NCBI RefSeq assembly: GCF_000010325.1
Contig: NC_009662.1
Location: 1,012,501-1,076,500, forward strand
Origin: Nitratiruptor sp. SB155-2
GTDB taxonomy: Bacteria > Campylobacterota > Campylobacteria > Campylobacterales > Nitratiruptoraceae
DNA length: 64,000 nt
Direction of reading: 5' to 3'
Of the stretch, positions 36,227 to 45,548 are shown in pieces (positions within the stretch are counted from its first letter, which is position 1; each line of letters begins with the position of its first letter). Below the pieces are notes generated by a model. The model searched no databases and had not been told where the DNA came from. It worked only from the letters and a program-made list of their open reading frames with translations. Both the position numbers and the translations under genes were made by a program.

Positions 36227-37699
36227 ATGATTAGCTGGATGCAAAAACATAAAAAATATCTTGTCATTACCATATGGATCAGTACGATCGCTTTTGTAGG
36301 GGCCGGATTTGTCGGATGGGGTGCATACAAATATGGCTCAGCATCTGATGCAGTCGCCGAAGTGGGCAATGAAAAAATAACACTGAAAGAGTTTCAACAG
36401 CGTTATGCAAATGTATACAACTACTACAACAAGATGCTGCAAGGGAAACTTGATCAAGAACAAGCCAAAAAGATGGGCCTGGACAAAATGGTACTCAATG
36501 AACTGATCCAAGAAGCTCTTTTGGAAAACTATGCCCACGACCTTGGCCTCATAGTGACGGATGAAGAGGTGGCTCAAAAGATCGCTTCCATGAAAGTTTT
36601 TTGGCAAAACGGCCATTTTGAAAAGAGTCTCTACAACAAACTATTACAGCAAAACCGTATCAAACCAAAAGACTTTGAACAGAGCATTCGAAAAGAGCTT
36701 CTTTTGAACAAACTCCATCAAGCACTCTTATACTCAAAACCTCTACAACTCGAATTTGACACGATGGCTTCCGCTCTCTTCATGGGCGATAAAATAGAAT
36801 ATACCGTTTTAACTGACAAGGATATCGATGTTACCGTCACACGAACAGAGCTGAAAAAGTATTATGATAAACATAAAAATGAATATAAAACGGCTCCAAA
36901 ATATGACCTCTCCATAATAGAGATGCCTATCAAACATTTCAAAGTCAGTGAGGAGGAACTCAAGAGCTACTATAAACAGAATAGACTCAAATACAAAGAC
37001 GCAAACGGTAAAATTCTTCCTTTTGATAAAGCGAAAAAACAGGTGATGCATGATCTTGATATCAAAAAAAGCAAAAAAGAGGCTCTCAAAAAGTACATTC
37101 AATTTAAAAAAGGAAAATTACAAGCGCAAAAACATCTGATCGTAGCTCAAAATAACACATCGTTCCCCCTCCCTCTCATGCAAAAAATTGCACAAGCTTC
37201 TCAAAATAGCGTATTGAAGCCAATCTTGGTCGAAGATCGCTATGTTATCGTCAAAGTCAATAAAAAAATTCCACCATTGCCGATGCCTTTTGAAAAAGCC
37301 GTTACAGAGGTGAAAAAAGATCTGTTACAACAAAAACGTTATCAACTTTTACTTGAAAAAGCGAAAAAGATGGTCAAAAATTTCAAGGGAACTATAACAG
37401 AGGGTTATATCAGTAAAGAGGATTTCGATAAGCTGAACCAACTTTCACCCCAAGAGGCTCAACTGTTTTTACAAAAGCTTTTCATCTCCCAAGACGCGAG
37501 GGGTTTTGTGGCACTTGGAAACAAAAAAGTCGTTCTGTATCACATTCTTGATCAAAAACTGCAACTGATGCCTAAAATAAGGAAAAATAAAGCACTGATA
37601 AGCAATAATAGTGTAAAGTTAAAAAATACGATCCAAAATGACAATTTGATAAAAAAATTACAAACTATGTATGAAATAAAAGTGTACAAAGGAATTTAG
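36227..37699 (+). CDS. PpiD/SurA-like membrane-anchored periplasmic folding factor
   Basis: The 490-residue protein has an N-terminal membrane anchor (about residues 10-32, LVITIWISTIAFVGAGFVGWGAY) and a SurA/PpiD-like chaperone region (about 40-250). That region carries EVGNEKITLKEFQQRYANVYNYY, ELIQEALLENYAHDLGLIVTDEEV and NGHFEKSLYNKLLQQNRIKPKDFEQSIRKELLL. The N-terminal half closely follows PpiD. A canonical rotamase domain is hard to see in the C-terminal half, so it may be mainly a chaperone. In C. jejuni the gene before ftsA (Cj0694) is of this kind. It is separated from ftsA by no bases. Confidence 0.8.
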   Translation: MISWMQKHKKYLVITIWISTIAFVGAGFVGWGAYKYGSASDAVAEVGNEKITLKEFQQRYANVYNYYNKMLQGKLDQEQAKKMGLDKMVLNELIQEALLENYAHDLGLIVTDEEVAQKIASMKVFWQNGHFEKSLYNKLLQQNRIKPKDFEQSIRKELLLNKLHQALLYSKPLQLEFDTMASALFMGDKIEYTVLTDKDIDVTVTRTELKKYYDKHKNEYKTAPKYDLSIIEMPIKHFKVSEEELKSYYKQNRLKYKDANGKILPFDKAKKQVMHDLDIKKSKKEALKKYIQFKKGKLQAQKHLIVAQNNTSFPLPLMQKIAQASQNSVLKPILVEDRYVIVKVNKKIPPLPMPFEKAVTEVKKDLLQQKRYQLLLEKAKKMVKNFKGTITEGYISKEDFDKLNQLSPQEAQLFLQKLFISQDARGFVALGNKKVVLYHILDQKLQLMPKIRKNKALISNNSVKLKNTIQNDNLIKKLQTMYEIKVYKGI

Positions 37700-39052
37700 T
37701 TGTCAAAAACGATTTTAGCGATCGATATAGGGTCAACAAAAGTTGCCACTCTGATTGCCCAAAGAAATGATGAAGAGACACTCGTTGTCACAGGTAGTAG
37801 TGTCACAAAAACACAGGGTCTCAAAAAAGGAGTCATCACTAACATAGATTTGGCCACGAAATCCATCAAAGAAGCGTACGAAGATGCAAATAGAATCTCT
37901 GGAACATCCCCTACAAAGGCAATAGTCTCGATTTCCGGAGCCTACGTCAAAGGTACGAACAGTACCGGAATAGTCAATATTCCAAATAAAGAGATCTCCA
38001 TCGATGAAATCAATAGAGTGATGCAGACTGCTCTATATAATGCGAACATTCCTCATGAATATGAAGTGATTCATGTGCTTCCATACAAATTCAAAGTCGA
38101 TGGACAAGATTTCATTGAAGATCCTCTCGGTATGAATGCAAGTAGACTGGAAGTGGATGTGCATATCATCGCTGCACCAAAATCGAGTATCTCCAATCTG
38201 AAAAAAGCTGTACAGCAAGCGGGCTTACAAATCGAATCGATTGTCTTGAGCGGATACGCTTCTGCAATCGCTACGCTCAACGAAGATGAAAAAGAGCTTG
38301 GTGCCTGTGTGATCGATATGGGCGGCAGCACATGCAACCTTGTGATCCATGCGGGAAACTCTATTGTCTATAATGACTTTTTGGCAGTTGGCTCGATGCA
38401 TATCACAAACGATCTTTCGATGGCTCTACATACCCCCCTGTCCGTAGCCGAAGAGATAAAATTGCTCTACGGCAATATCAAAAACGCTCAGGCTGAAACA
38501 ATTGAGATTCCCTCCATAGGAGAGGAAGGGGCTACACATCAGGTCTCTTTGGAGATTGTCTACAACGTCATTTATGCCCGAGTAGAAGAGACCCTCATGA
38601 TACTGGCCCAATCTATCGAAAAAAGTGGCCTGAAAGACCAGATAGGCGGTGGAATCGTACTCACGGGCGGAATGACTAAGCTTGGCGGCATCCGAGAATT
38701 GGCGAACGCCATTTTTGATCACATGCCAACGCGCATTGCGAAACCGAGAAGTCTTCAAGTTATGCCAAAAGAGTGGAACGATCCGGCTTTTGCCACTGTC
38801 GTGGGTTTGGTGCTTTATGGCAATGGAGAGTTTACTCCATATGAGATCGATTCCAATCGCCGTTTGCGATACAGCAAAGAGCTTATATCCATCAATGAAA
38901 ACCCTCATTTTAATGAGGATATACAGCATGAGGATTCTCACCATGCCGAAAAAGAGGATCTTTTGAATCTTGAGGAGATGGAGTCTTTTGAAGAGAAGAA
39001 AAAGAAAAAAAGTATTGGCGGATTTTTCAAATGGCTTACGCAACTATTTTAA
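37700..39052 (+). CDS. ftsA: Cell division protein FtsA
   Basis: FtsA is an actin-like ATPase that tethers FtsZ to the membrane and recruits later divisome proteins. The 450-residue protein has the phosphate-1 motif AIDIGSTKVATLIA, the SHS2/1C region, VIDMGGSTCNLVI (phosphate-2), and GIVLTGGMTKLGGIRELA (adenosine motif). The C-terminal amphipathic helix SIGGFFKWLTQLF binds the membrane. The start is TTG at 37700, immediately after the upstream stop, with AAGGAA well placed; there is no nearby ATG that keeps the AIDIGSTK strand. An acidic spacer (about 405-435) precedes the amphipathic tail. Confidence 0.97.
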   Translation: MSKTILAIDIGSTKVATLIAQRNDEETLVVTGSSVTKTQGLKKGVITNIDLATKSIKEAYEDANRISGTSPTKAIVSISGAYVKGTNSTGIVNIPNKEISIDEINRVMQTALYNANIPHEYEVIHVLPYKFKVDGQDFIEDPLGMNASRLEVDVHIIAAPKSSISNLKKAVQQAGLQIESIVLSGYASAIATLNEDEKELGACVIDMGGSTCNLVIHAGNSIVYNDFLAVGSMHITNDLSMALHTPLSVAEEIKLLYGNIKNAQAETIEIPSIGEEGATHQVSLEIVYNVIYARVEETLMILAQSIEKSGLKDQIGGGIVLTGGMTKLGGIRELANAIFDHMPTRIAKPRSLQVMPKEWNDPAFATVVGLVLYGNGEFTPYEIDSNRRLRYSKELISINENPHFNEDIQHEDSHHAEKEDLLNLEEMESFEEKKKKKSIGGFFKWLTQLF

Positions 39053-39072
39053 ATCTCTAGGAAGGATGGGTG

Positions 39073-40188
39073 ATGGAGAACGGTTTTAATATCGAAGAAA
39101 AACATAAAGTAACTGGAGCAAATATAAAAACTGTTGGCGTTGGTGGTGGCGGCGGAAACATGATAGGCCATATGATCGCTGAAGGCATTGACGGGATAGA
39201 ACTGATCGTTGCCAACACAGATTCCCAAGCGCTGTCCACATCGCACGCGCATGTAAAAATCCAGCTTGGCGAAAAAACAACAAGAGGACTGGGGGCCGGG
39301 ATGAAGCCGGAGATCGGTCGCGAAGCCGCCCTGGAAAGCTATGACGAAATCAAGGAGAAACTTGAAGGAGCCGATATCGTCTTCATCTCTGCTGGTATGG
39401 GAGGCGGTACGGGGACAGGAGCAGCCCCCATCATAGCTCAAGCAGCAAAAGAAGTTGGAGCATTAACGATCTCGGTTGTAACAAAACCTTTTAAATTTGA
39501 AGGTCGCAGACGAAGTAGACTTGCCGAAGAAGGAATCAACGAACTCAAAAAAGAGAGTGATTCCATTGTCGTGATTCCCAACGATAAACTTCTCTCCATT
39601 GTCGATAAAAAACTGGGAATCAAAGATAGCTTTCGCATCGTCGATGATGTCCTTGCAAGAGCGGTGGGAGGAATAAGCGGAGTCATTCTCTCCTATGGTC
39701 AAAACGATATCAACCTTGACTTTGCCGATGTCCAGACAGTCATGAGCCATAGAGGTCTGGCACTCATGGGTGTGGGCGAAGCCCAAGGCGAAAACTCTGC
39801 ATACGAAGCGATCAAAAGTGCCGTTGAGTCACCATTGCTGGACAATATGTCCATCAACGGTGCGATGGGTGTGCTTGTCCACTTTACGATTCATCCGGAC
39901 TACCCACTTGTGGATATCAGTGAAGCGATGGATGTTGTCTATGAAAGCGCAGATGAAGATGCACATGTTATTTTTGGTACGACAACAAATGAAAACATGG
40001 CTCCAGATCAAGTCAAAATCACTCTCATCGCCACGGGTTTCGAACATCAAGAGGAGAAATCGGAACCTGTACAGATCGTAAAACCTATCCAAGACACCAT
40101 GAAAATACGAAAGAAAGTAAGTGGAGGATACGAAGAGAACGAGGATGTTCTCGACATTCCAACTTTTCTCAGAAAGCAGATGGATTAA
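39073..40188 (+). CDS. ftsZ: Cell division protein FtsZ
   Basis: FtsZ is the tubulin-like GTPase that forms the division ring. From the ATG at 39073 the protein is 371 residues. It has GVGGGGGNMIGHMI near the start, the tubulin signature GGGTGTGAAP, and NDKLLSIVDKKLGIKDSF. The conserved C-terminal peptide DIPTFLRKQMD binds FtsA and other partners. A GTG one codon earlier is in frame, but AGGAAGGA is better spaced for the ATG. The C-terminal linker is short (about 40 residues). It follows ftsA closely and faces a convergent ABC transporter gene. Confidence 0.98.
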   Translation: MENGFNIEEKHKVTGANIKTVGVGGGGGNMIGHMIAEGIDGIELIVANTDSQALSTSHAHVKIQLGEKTTRGLGAGMKPEIGREAALESYDEIKEKLEGADIVFISAGMGGGTGTGAAPIIAQAAKEVGALTISVVTKPFKFEGRRRSRLAEEGINELKKESDSIVVIPNDKLLSIVDKKLGIKDSFRIVDDVLARAVGGISGVILSYGQNDINLDFADVQTVMSHRGLALMGVGEAQGENSAYEAIKSAVESPLLDNMSINGAMGVLVHFTIHPDYPLVDISEAMDVVYESADEDAHVIFGTTTNENMAPDQVKITLIATGFEHQEEKSEPVQIVKPIQDTMKIRKKVSGGYEENEDVLDIPTFLRKQMD

Positions 40189-40207
40189 AATCCTCTGCCT
40201 ACACCGT

Positions 40208-40972
40208 TTACTCTACTATTTTGATAGGACCTTCGCCCTTCCCTTCCAAAAACTGCCTTACATACGGATTTGTCGAATTTTGAAAATGCTCTTTGTCTCC
40301 ATATTCGATAATCTTTCCATCATAAAGCATGGCAAAATAGTCCCCACATTTGAAGCTCTCTTTAATATCGTGACTAATTAGAACAGAAGTCACCCCCAGG
40401 TTTTCTTGAGTCTTCTTGATAAGCTGTGAAATGAGATCACTTGTTATTGGGTCGAGCCCACTTGTGGGTTCATCATACAAAATGATACCCGGATCGAGCA
40501 CAATGCTTCTTGCAAGCCCAACTCTTTTTCGCATCCCGCCACTAAGCTCGTCTGGATAGAGTTTCAAAACTTTTTTTGGCTCAAGTCCTACCATAACGAG
40601 GCGCTCTTCCACTTTTTGACGGATTTCACTCTCACTCAAGTTCGTATGTTCACGCAATGGAAAAGAGACATTCTCATACACATTCATGCTATCAAATAGT
40701 GCACCACTTTGAAAAAGATAACCTATTTTTTTGCGCATAGCAAAAACTGTCTCTTCATCGGCCTTTGCCATATCCACATGATCTACCCACACTTCTCCCT
40801 GATCCGGTTTCAAAAGTCGTACGATATGTTTGATGATCGTCGACTTCCCACCACCAGATAGACCTAAAATGACAGTCGTTTTTCCCTTGACAATATTGAG
40901 ATCGACACCTTTTAAGACCTGATTATCGCCAAAACGTTTCCAAAGATTTTTGATACGGATGATATATTCCAC
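40208..40972 (-). CDS. ABC transporter ATPase, MlaF-like
   Basis: This 254-residue ATPase resembles MlaF/Ttg2A, which energises phospholipid transport between inner and outer membranes. It has Walker A GLSGGGKST at residues 37-45, a Q-loop GYLFQSGALFDSMNV, the signature LSGGMRKRVGLARSIV, Walker B GIILYDEPTSGLDP, and ISHD. The phrase FQSGALFDSMTV and the GGMRKRV signature are typical of Mla ATPases. A matching MlaE-type permease is encoded 21 kb away at 61831-62622, not adjacent. Upstream genes are a DUF4149 membrane protein and prmC. A partner permease elsewhere in the genome cannot be excluded. Confidence 0.85.
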   Translation of the reverse strand: MEYIIRIKNLWKRFGDNQVLKGVDLNIVKGKTTVILGLSGGGKSTIIKHIVRLLKPDQGEVWVDHVDMAKADEETVFAMRKKIGYLFQSGALFDSMNVYENVSFPLREHTNLSESEIRQKVEERLVMVGLEPKKVLKLYPDELSGGMRKRVGLARSIVLDPGIILYDEPTSGLDPITSDLISQLIKKTQENLGVTSVLISHDIKESFKCGDYFAMLYDGKIIEYGDKEHFQNSTNPYVRQFLEGKGEGPIKIVE

Positions 40973-40974
40973 CC

Positions 40975-41448
40975 TTATCCTTTACACTGAAGATAGAGTC
41001 TGCGCCCAAGCAACAACAAAAGAGAAAACCCTAGCAATCCAAAATCGATTTCACTCGCTTTATGAAGTGATTGAAACAATGGGTCATTGATAACACTACT
41101 CCCTTTGGCTTGGAACGCAACTATTTGCTTAGTATAATACAAGGTAAATAAAAATATCATCAAAACGGCAGTCGCAGCTGATGGAAGAACAATTCTATCT
41201 CGAATAAAACGTTTATAATCATAGGATTCTCGTACAATGATGGCGATCGCCGTCGTATTGAGTAGATAATTACTCTTAACAAAAATTGCCGTCATAACAA
41301 GTCCCATCTGGAAATGATTCAGGAGATTTTCTCCAATATAACTATTTGCATGAAAGACCACCGGTGCCACAAATGCCCCCAAAGTTACAACGAGTCCTAG
41401 TGTTACCCCGAGCAACATCATATAGGTTATATCAATCCATCGCAACAT
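40975..41448 (-). CDS. DUF4149-like integral membrane protein
   Basis: From the ATG at 41448, which has an ideal AAAGGAGATGTT site, the protein is 157 residues with about four membrane helices. The first (ITYMMLLGVTLGLVVTLGAFVAPVVFH) contains the short GAFVAPVVF motif seen in DUF4149 proteins. The others are near residues 55-75, 90-110 and 130-150. The frame stays open to 41514, but those residues lie within the end of prmC and are not needed. Function is unknown. It is one codon-length gap from the MlaF-like gene, so the two are probably co-transcribed. Confidence 0.75.
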   Translation of the reverse strand: MLRWIDITYMMLLGVTLGLVVTLGAFVAPVVFHANSYIGENLLNHFQMGLVMTAIFVKSNYLLNTTAIAIIVRESYDYKRFIRDRIVLPSAATAVLMIFLFTLYYTKQIVAFQAKGSSVINDPLFQSLHKASEIDFGLLGFSLLLLLGRRLYLQCKG

Positions 41449-42268
41449 AACATCTCCTTTGTATAATAAATCCACGATCCAATCCCGCCAAATCTTTAAA
41501 AAACCGAACATCAATATCTTTTCTACTCTTCACATAGTCTCGGATAGCATTTTTTTGATCAAAACCCATCTCACAAGCCAAGATTTTTGCACTGCTTTGC
41601 AAAAAAAGATCGATGATTTTTTTCAAAATTTCGTCCCCTTCTCTACCACCAAAGAGTGCTTCATGAGGTTCATATTTTGCGACATTTGGTTCAAGTTCAA
41701 ACCCTTTGGCAATATAAGGCGGATTCGAGACGATCACATCGATTTTTTTTTCAACTCCATCTAAAAGATCGGTCTGCACCAACTCGATATCTAGGCCAAA
41801 TTTCTGAAAGTTTTTCCGAGCACAAGCTATCGCTTTATCACTTATATCGGTTGCGGTGATTTGCAAAGATGGAAACTTCATTTTCAAAATGGCACTTATA
41901 ACCCCACTGCCGACGCCAATCTCTGCAAGAGACTCGTCTCCTCTAAGCTCTTTAGAGACTTCATCTATCAATATTTCTGTCTCAGGTCTTGGGATAAGGA
42001 CTCCATTTTGTATAAAAAACTCCTCCCCGTAAAAAGAGACTCTCTGTATTATATATTCGATCGGTTCATAAGCCAGACGCCTTTTGACAAGTTCGAAAAA
42101 AGGTTTGGCATCGATCTTCTCTTCTGGATGAGCGTGCAGATAGACACGACTCTTTTTAATCGCATAAGCCAAAAGGATCTCTGCCTCCAGAAGAGGCCTT
42201 TGGGCAACTTTGGCTAACTCTGCCCTAGCCCTGTGAAGTGCTTCATCTATCCTCATCAATAGAGACAC
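41432..42268 (-). CDS. prmC: Peptide chain release factor N5-glutamine methyltransferase
   Basis: PrmC (HemK) methylates the GGQ glutamine of release factors RF1 and RF2. The 278-residue protein has the helical N-terminal domain (about 1-75) and a class I SAM methyltransferase domain with IGVGSGVISAILKMKFPSL. The substrate-binding VIVSNPPYIAKG follows, with EPHEALFGGREG further on. All are PrmC hallmarks. The start could be GTG at 42268, which has AGAGGAAA nearby, or ATG at 42256. It overlaps the M48 protease gene upstream by about 26 bases and the DUF4149 gene downstream by 17. Confidence 0.95.
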   Translation of the reverse strand: MSLLMRIDEALHRARAELAKVAQRPLLEAEILLAYAIKKSRVYLHAHPEEKIDAKPFFELVKRRLAYEPIEYIIQRVSFYGEEFFIQNGVLIPRPETEILIDEVSKELRGDESLAEIGVGSGVISAILKMKFPSLQITATDISDKAIACARKNFQKFGLDIELVQTDLLDGVEKKIDVIVSNPPYIAKGFELEPNVAKYEPHEALFGGREGDEILKKIIDLFLQSSAKILACEMGFDQKNAIRDYVKSRKDIDVRFFKDLAGLDRGFIIQRRCYVAMD

Positions 42269-43499
42269 ACTTTCCTCTCAATGCTTCATCCGCTTCACTC
42301 GTTTCTTCAAAGCCCAGTGCTTTAAGTCGTTCCAAAATCGGCGGATGAGAGTAGTAGAAAAAGATATAGAGCGGATGGGAAAGTGGAAAGTGGCTATTCT
42401 CTTCTACAAGTTTCAAAAGTGCATTTCGAAGATTTGCTCGTCCTCCCAGTTCACTGCCGTATCTGTCTGCTGCAAACTCGTTTTTACGGCTTACAAAATT
42501 GATAAGGGGCATGAAGAAAAAGAAAAAGACCGGGCTCAAAAGCAAAAACATGGCAATCACACTATATGGCGCATGTGGTGGTATACCAGCCTGTTCATAC
42601 AAAGAAGCCGGTAGATTGGCGAAGATGTAAAAAAGAGCAAAAAACATGACACCCATCATCACGATATTTTTCAAAATATCTTTATGTTTAAAGTGGCCCA
42701 ACTCATGTCCCAACACAGCCAACAGCTCTTTTTTTGAGAGTTTGTCGATGAGTGTATCGAATAGAACCACTCTTTTACTTTTACCAAGACCTCCAAAGTA
42801 GGCGTTGAGCCTCGTATCCCGTTTGCTAGAATCGACAACATACACGCCGTTTGCTCTGAATCCGCTTTTAGCCATGAGCTCTTCGATATCTTTTTTGAGC
42901 TCTTCATCTTGCAAAGGTGTAAATTTGTTAAACATCGGGGCGATGAGCGTTGGATAGATGGCATTGATAAGAATTATTACTGAAAATATAAATACAAATC
43001 CCCAAATCCACCAGTTGGAGACATGAAGCATAATCCAGCCAACGATATAGACAAGAATAGAAGCAAAAACCAAAAAGAGCAGCGCCATTTTAATCTGGTC
43101 TTTTATGAAAAGAGAAATTGTAGATTTGTTAAACCCGAACTCCTCATCCAAAACAAATTTTTGATAAATATCAAAAGGAAGCGTTACAAGATAATTGATT
43201 GCAAAGAAAAGATCGATATAGACCACGCTTTTGATCAATATATCGTCAATCTGGATCATGGTATCGAGCCATCTTAGACCAAATCCCATCCAAAACAGAA
43301 ACAGAATATACTCTATAAATGTTTCCAAAATTGCGATACGCTCTTTTTTAAAACTGTACCGTCCAGCTTTGATAAATTTAGATGGAAGCATCAAAACCGC
43401 TTTTGTATGTTTTGCTTTTGCCACAAATCCAGCCTGCATCACTGAAACATAGAGTTTGACTAAAATATAGATCCCATACAGGATACTGACACCCAACAT
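42243..43499 (-). CDS. M48 (Ste24-like) membrane zinc metalloprotease
   Basis: The 418-residue protein has several membrane helices (near residues 3-23, 60-75, 92-110, 138-160, 165-185 and two after the active site). The zinc motif HELGH is at residues 265-269 (LAVLGHELGHFKHKD), and the third ligand Glu lies in NEFAADRYGSELG. SSKRDTRLNAYFGGLGKSKRVVLFDTL is the signature of the CAAX prenyl protease 1 (Ste24) group. In bacteria these enzymes are thought to act in membrane protein quality control, since no prenylated proteins are expected. It is the first gene of its strand run, with a good -10 element upstream. Confidence 0.92.
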   Translation of the reverse strand: MLGVSILYGIYILVKLYVSVMQAGFVAKAKHTKAVLMLPSKFIKAGRYSFKKERIAILETFIEYILFLFWMGFGLRWLDTMIQIDDILIKSVVYIDLFFAINYLVTLPFDIYQKFVLDEEFGFNKSTISLFIKDQIKMALLFLVFASILVYIVGWIMLHVSNWWIWGFVFIFSVIILINAIYPTLIAPMFNKFTPLQDEELKKDIEELMAKSGFRANGVYVVDSSKRDTRLNAYFGGLGKSKRVVLFDTLIDKLSKKELLAVLGHELGHFKHKDILKNIVMMGVMFFALFYIFANLPASLYEQAGIPPHAPYSVIAMFLLLSPVFFFFFMPLINFVSRKNEFAADRYGSELGGRANLRNALLKLVEENSHFPLSHPLYIFFYYSHPPILERLKALGFEETSEADEALRGKCVSIDEDR

Positions 43500-43525
43500 C
43501 CTTTTCCTTTTTGAAAATTTTGACT

Positions 43526-43531
43526 ATTATA
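43526..43531 (-). promoter_or_regulatory. -10 element upstream of the M48 protease gene
   Basis: TATAAT on the minus strand, 27 bases before the ATG at 43499, preceded by a T-rich stretch (CTTTTTAAG). It is a perfect consensus hexamer in an intergenic position. No strong -35 hexamer is seen, as is usual for this phylum. Confidence 0.5.
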
Positions 43532-43604
43532 CTTAAAAAGCATTACTATTTCGTTGCTGAAAATTCTTAAGAAAAAACATAAACGATTTTAAAGGAAAAA
43601 ATCA

Positions 43605-45548
43605 ATGGCATTGATAGATCTTACACAGATTAAAAAGAGTTACGAAGCACAGAAGATCCTATGTGGTGTAGACTTTACAATCGATGAAGGGGAACGAGTA
43701 GCGATTGTCGGGAAAAATGGCAGCGGTAAATCGACTTTGATGAAAATAGTGGCAGGATTGGAAGATTTTGACGAAGGGGAGAGAAAAGTTCGACAAAACT
43801 TGAAGATTAGAATGCTCCCGCAGGTTCCAAAATTTGATCCAATACTGACAGTAAAAGAGGCAATTTTAGACCAACTCAAAGAGATCAATGAGGCAAAAAA
43901 AAGATATGAGCAAGTGAGTATCAAAATAGCCGAAAATCCGGAAAACAACGCTCTTTTGGAAGAGCTCAATGCCCTCAGCAATTTTCTTGATTATCACAAT
44001 GCCTGGAATATGGAAGAGAAAATCGAACGAGTCTTGCAAGAGTTTCATCTCAAAAAATATGAAGAGAGACTCGTCACCACACTCAGCGGCGGAGAGCAAA
44101 GACGTGTAGCTCTGGCAGGGCTTCTGCTTCAAAAACCGGATCTACTGCTTTTGGATGAACCAACCAACCATCTTGATGTCTATATGGTCTCTTTTTTGGA
44201 GGAGATGATTGCAAAAGAGCGCTACACCATGCTTTTTGTAAGTCACGACAGATATTTTATAGACAATGTAGCGACACGTGTAGTTGAAGTGGAAGATTGC
44301 CATCTTCGAAGTTTCAAAGGAGGATACAGCAGCTATCTTGAACAAAAAGAGGAACTTTTAAAAAACATGCAAAAGCAGCATGAAAATCTTTTGCGACTTC
44401 TCAAACAAGAAGAGGAGTGGCTCAGGCGAGGTGTAAAAGCGAGAGTGAAACGGAATGAAGGACGCAAGAAACGCGTCCTTGAACTCCGTGAAAAAGCCAA
44501 AAAAAATCCTGCCCTCATTAAAAAAGTACAACTGCAGTTGGAGCGGGAAAAGAAACATTTTAACAGAGAGGATGGCATCAGTAAGAAAAAAGTTCTCTTT
44601 GAGCTGGAACATATCACAAAATATGCCGGTGACAAACTTCTTATAAAAGATTTCTCCACAAGAATTTTACAACGTGACACAATAGCCATTGTAGGGAAAA
44701 ATGGAACGGGAAAATCAACCTTCTTGCAGCTGCTGTTAGGCCAGACAAAACCGGATAGCGGAATTATCAAACGGGGCGATTTTACAATCGGCTATTTTGA
44801 TCAACATAGGACGATGCTGGATGACGACAAAAATCTTATCGAAACATTTTGCCCCAATGGAGGAGATAGAGTGGAAGTTTGGGGTAAAAGTATCCATGTA
44901 TATGGATATCTGAAAAATTTTTTATTCCCAAAAGAGTTTTTGGATAAAAAGATTGGAAGTCTCAGTGGTGGAGAGAAAAATCGTGTTGCACTGGCACTGC
45001 TTTTTACAAAAAAGGTGGATTGTCTCATTTTGGATGAGCCTACGAACGATTTGGACATTCCAACAATCAACATCTTGGAAGAAAATCTCCTCAAATTTCC
45101 CGGAGCGGTTATTTTTGTAAGCCATGATCGCTATTTCGTCGATAAGATCGCTAAAAAACTCTTTATATTTAAAGGAAACGGTATCGTTGAAGAGTCCTAT
45201 CAAAGCTATAGCGAATATCTAGAAATAGAAAAAGAGATTCATGAACTAGAAACGTTAGAAAAAACCTTACACACAGTCCAAGAAAAGCCGATACGAGTTC
45301 GACAACGCAAGGAAAAACTCTCATATAAAGAGCAAAAAAGACTTGAAGAACTCCCAACTCTCATCGAGTCTCTCGAAGAAACGATAGCACAAATCAACGA
45401 ATGTCTCAGCAATCCTGAATGCTATGAAAAAGAGGGAATTGTAGCGATTTCTCAAAAACTGGAAGAACTCGAAACAGAACATGAAAAACTGTTAGAAGAG
45501 TACCTTGATCTCGAAGAAAAAAGAGAACGGATAGAAGGAATGCAATGA
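43605..45548 (+). CDS. ABC-F family ATPase, Uup-like
   Basis: ABC-F proteins have two ATPase domains and no membrane part; they act on ribosomes or, for Uup, in DNA and ribosome-related tolerance. The 647-residue protein has a first Walker A GKNGSGKST, signature LSGGEQRRVALAG and Walker B LLLLDEPTNHLD. An interdomain linker (about residues 240-320) is rich in R/K/E. The second ATPase domain has GKNGTGKST, LSGGEKNRVALAL and LILDEPTNDLD. A C-terminal coiled coil (about 530-645) is typical of Uup. A CorA-like gene overlaps its end (ATGA), an unusual pairing. The minus-strand M48 gene is divergent. Confidence 0.92.
   Translation: MALIDLTQIKKSYEAQKILCGVDFTIDEGERVAIVGKNGSGKSTLMKIVAGLEDFDEGERKVRQNLKIRMLPQVPKFDPILTVKEAILDQLKEINEAKKRYEQVSIKIAENPENNALLEELNALSNFLDYHNAWNMEEKIERVLQEFHLKKYEERLVTTLSGGEQRRVALAGLLLQKPDLLLLDEPTNHLDVYMVSFLEEMIAKERYTMLFVSHDRYFIDNVATRVVEVEDCHLRSFKGGYSSYLEQKEELLKNMQKQHENLLRLLKQEEEWLRRGVKARVKRNEGRKKRVLELREKAKKNPALIKKVQLQLEREKKHFNREDGISKKKVLFELEHITKYAGDKLLIKDFSTRILQRDTIAIVGKNGTGKSTFLQLLLGQTKPDSGIIKRGDFTIGYFDQHRTMLDDDKNLIETFCPNGGDRVEVWGKSIHVYGYLKNFLFPKEFLDKKIGSLSGGEKNRVALALLFTKKVDCLILDEPTNDLDIPTINILEENLLKFPGAVIFVSHDRYFVDKIAKKLFIFKGNGIVEESYQSYSEYLEIEKEIHELETLEKTLHTVQEKPIRVRQRKEKLSYKEQKRLEELPTLIESLEETIAQINECLSNPECYEKEGIVAISQKLEELETEHEKLLEEYLDLEEKRERIEGMQ

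Noticed and set aside
38426-39043. Open frame of 205 codons on the minus strand
   Set aside because: It is antisense to ftsA and has no family motif.
40186-40200. GGATTAAAATCC inverted repeat after ftsZ as terminator
   Set aside because: Only a 5-bp stem with a 2-base loop and no T-tract; too weak to support.
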